From assembly GCA_018883425.1 (NCBI GenBank), contig VFQY01000013.1, positions 1-34,972 of the forward strand: a stretch of DNA of 34,972 nt, written 5' to 3'. This stretch comes from Candidatus Omnitrophota bacterium (GTDB taxonomy: Bacteria > Omnitrophota > Omnitrophia > Omnitrophales > Aquincolibacteriaceae). The position numbers were made by a program, and so were the translations under genes. Position 1 is the stretch's first letter. The number at the start of each line of letters is the position of its first letter. Of the stretch, positions 34,226 to 34,972 are shown piece after piece. Below the pieces are notes generated by a model. It was given only the letters and a program-made list of their open reading frames with translations, made no database searches and was not told where the DNA came from.

Positions 34226-34972
34226 GGCCGCGGTGATTCGCAGAAGGGACAAGTTCGCGCCAAAGAAGCTCTAGAGCCTTCTTGACCGCTCGGAGACGGA
34301 TGAGATTGCGCGCACCTGAAAAAAGAAATTTCTCGGCTCTCCCACCGCGCGGTCCCGCCACGGCGATCCAGACAAGGCCAACGGGCTTAAGTTTTGTCCC
34401 TCCGCCAGGGCCGGCAACCCCCGTCAGGGAGATCCCGAAATCGCTTCGGAATTTTCTTCGCACATTCGAAGCCATCGACAAGGCTGCCTCTTGAGAAACA
34501 GCGCCGCAGCTCTTTAAAAGGCTGCCCGGAACATCAAGCTCCCGTTCTTTGGAGGCATTGCTGTAGGAAACGATACCTCCGAGAAAATAGTCTGACGCAC
34601 CGGGACAAGAGGCAATTTCCGAGGCAAGCAGTCCGGCCGTACAGCTCTCGGCCAGCGCCAAACTGAATCGTCTTTTTTTTAGATGCTCCCCTACGGTCTC
34701 GGCAAGAGACCGGTCCTCGAGCGCGTAGAGATGCCCCTGAAGCCGCTTCCGGGCGAGGGCTTCAAGGCGTTTGAGCACCGAGGAACTGTCCGCCTGAACA
34801 CGCACAGCAGTTTCAGACGGACTGGGGTAAATCCCGAAATCAAAGCGGTCCCTGAAGAAATCTCTGCCTAGCCTCTTCATCACATCCGGCTCAGAGAGTC
34901 CTACGGTTTTTAGAACAGCCGAATATTTAGGAGCTAACTTGGGATAACGTTTTTCAAGTCTCGGCTTCACGC
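34215..34972 (-). CDS. cinA: CinA family protein (C-terminal nicotinamide-nucleotide amidohydrolase domain), N terminus beyond window end
   Basis: LAETVGEHLKKRRFSLALAESCTAGLLASEIASCPGASDYFLGGIVSYSNASKERELDVP...GVAGPGGGTKLKPVGLVWIAV. The frame is open to the window edge, and the track's 'M' at 34970 is an internal GTG. Confidence 0.9.
   Translation of the reverse strand, partial: VKPRLEKRYPKLAPKYSAVLKTVGLSEPDVMKRLGRDFFRDRFDFGIYPSPSETAVRVQADSSSVLKRLEALARKRLQGHLYALEDRSLAETVGEHLKKRRFSLALAESCTAGLLASEIASCPGASDYFLGGIVSYSNASKERELDVPGSLLKSCGAVSQEAALSMASNVRRKFRSDFGISLTGVAGPGGGTKLKPVGLVWIAVAGPRGGRAEKFLFSGARNLIRLRAVKKALELLWRELVPSANHRGHDA

Noticed and set aside
1-34972. CRISPR array, rRNA, tRNA or transposase
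   Set aside because: No regularly spaced direct repeats, rRNA/tRNA signatures or transposase motifs seen on either strand.

Overview
All supportable genes in this 34,972-nt window lie on the minus strand. They look like part of a diderm bacterial chromosome. Lineage cannot be assigned from this window alone; an under-sampled candidate phylum such as Omnitrophota is only a guess. Reading + coordinates from left to right, there are four blocks. (1) About 1-14.8 kb is a surface-polysaccharide locus: a GT4 truncated at the window edge, an acyltransferase-3, three GT2s, a large GT2-GT4 fusion, a Wzx/TuaB-like flippase, a carbohydrate sulfotransferase, an unassigned polytopic membrane protein, a WbpA/WecC-like nucleotide-sugar dehydrogenase, GlmS and a WbpP/GalE-like epimerase. 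(2) About 15.2-22.3 kb is a housekeeping/RNA-metabolism block: peptide deformylase, a double-ACT protein, an AsmA-like protein, an SNase-like protein, CCA/poly(A) nucleotidyltransferase, a small zinc-ribbon protein, a basic-tail + EF-Tu-like beta-barrel protein, and RNase E/G. (3) About 22.5-33.0 kb is a type IV pilus cluster: pilQ, P, O, N, M, the pilin with its own promoter and terminator, pilC, two tandem PilB/GspE-type ATPases, and a stand-alone MshEN-like domain protein. (4) About 33.0-35.0 kb is an unexplained ~0.65-kb interval, then thpR and a partial cinA. The most interesting leads are the stand-alone MshEN-like protein with canonical tandem motifs beside two ATPases whose own N-terminal domains look degenerate; a predicted sulfated amino-uronic polysaccharide; a GT2-GT4 fusion with an A9 tract at its domain junction; and a Lys/Arg-rich EF-Tu-like domain protein next to RNase E/G. 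No CRISPR array, tRNA, rRNA or transposase was recognised.
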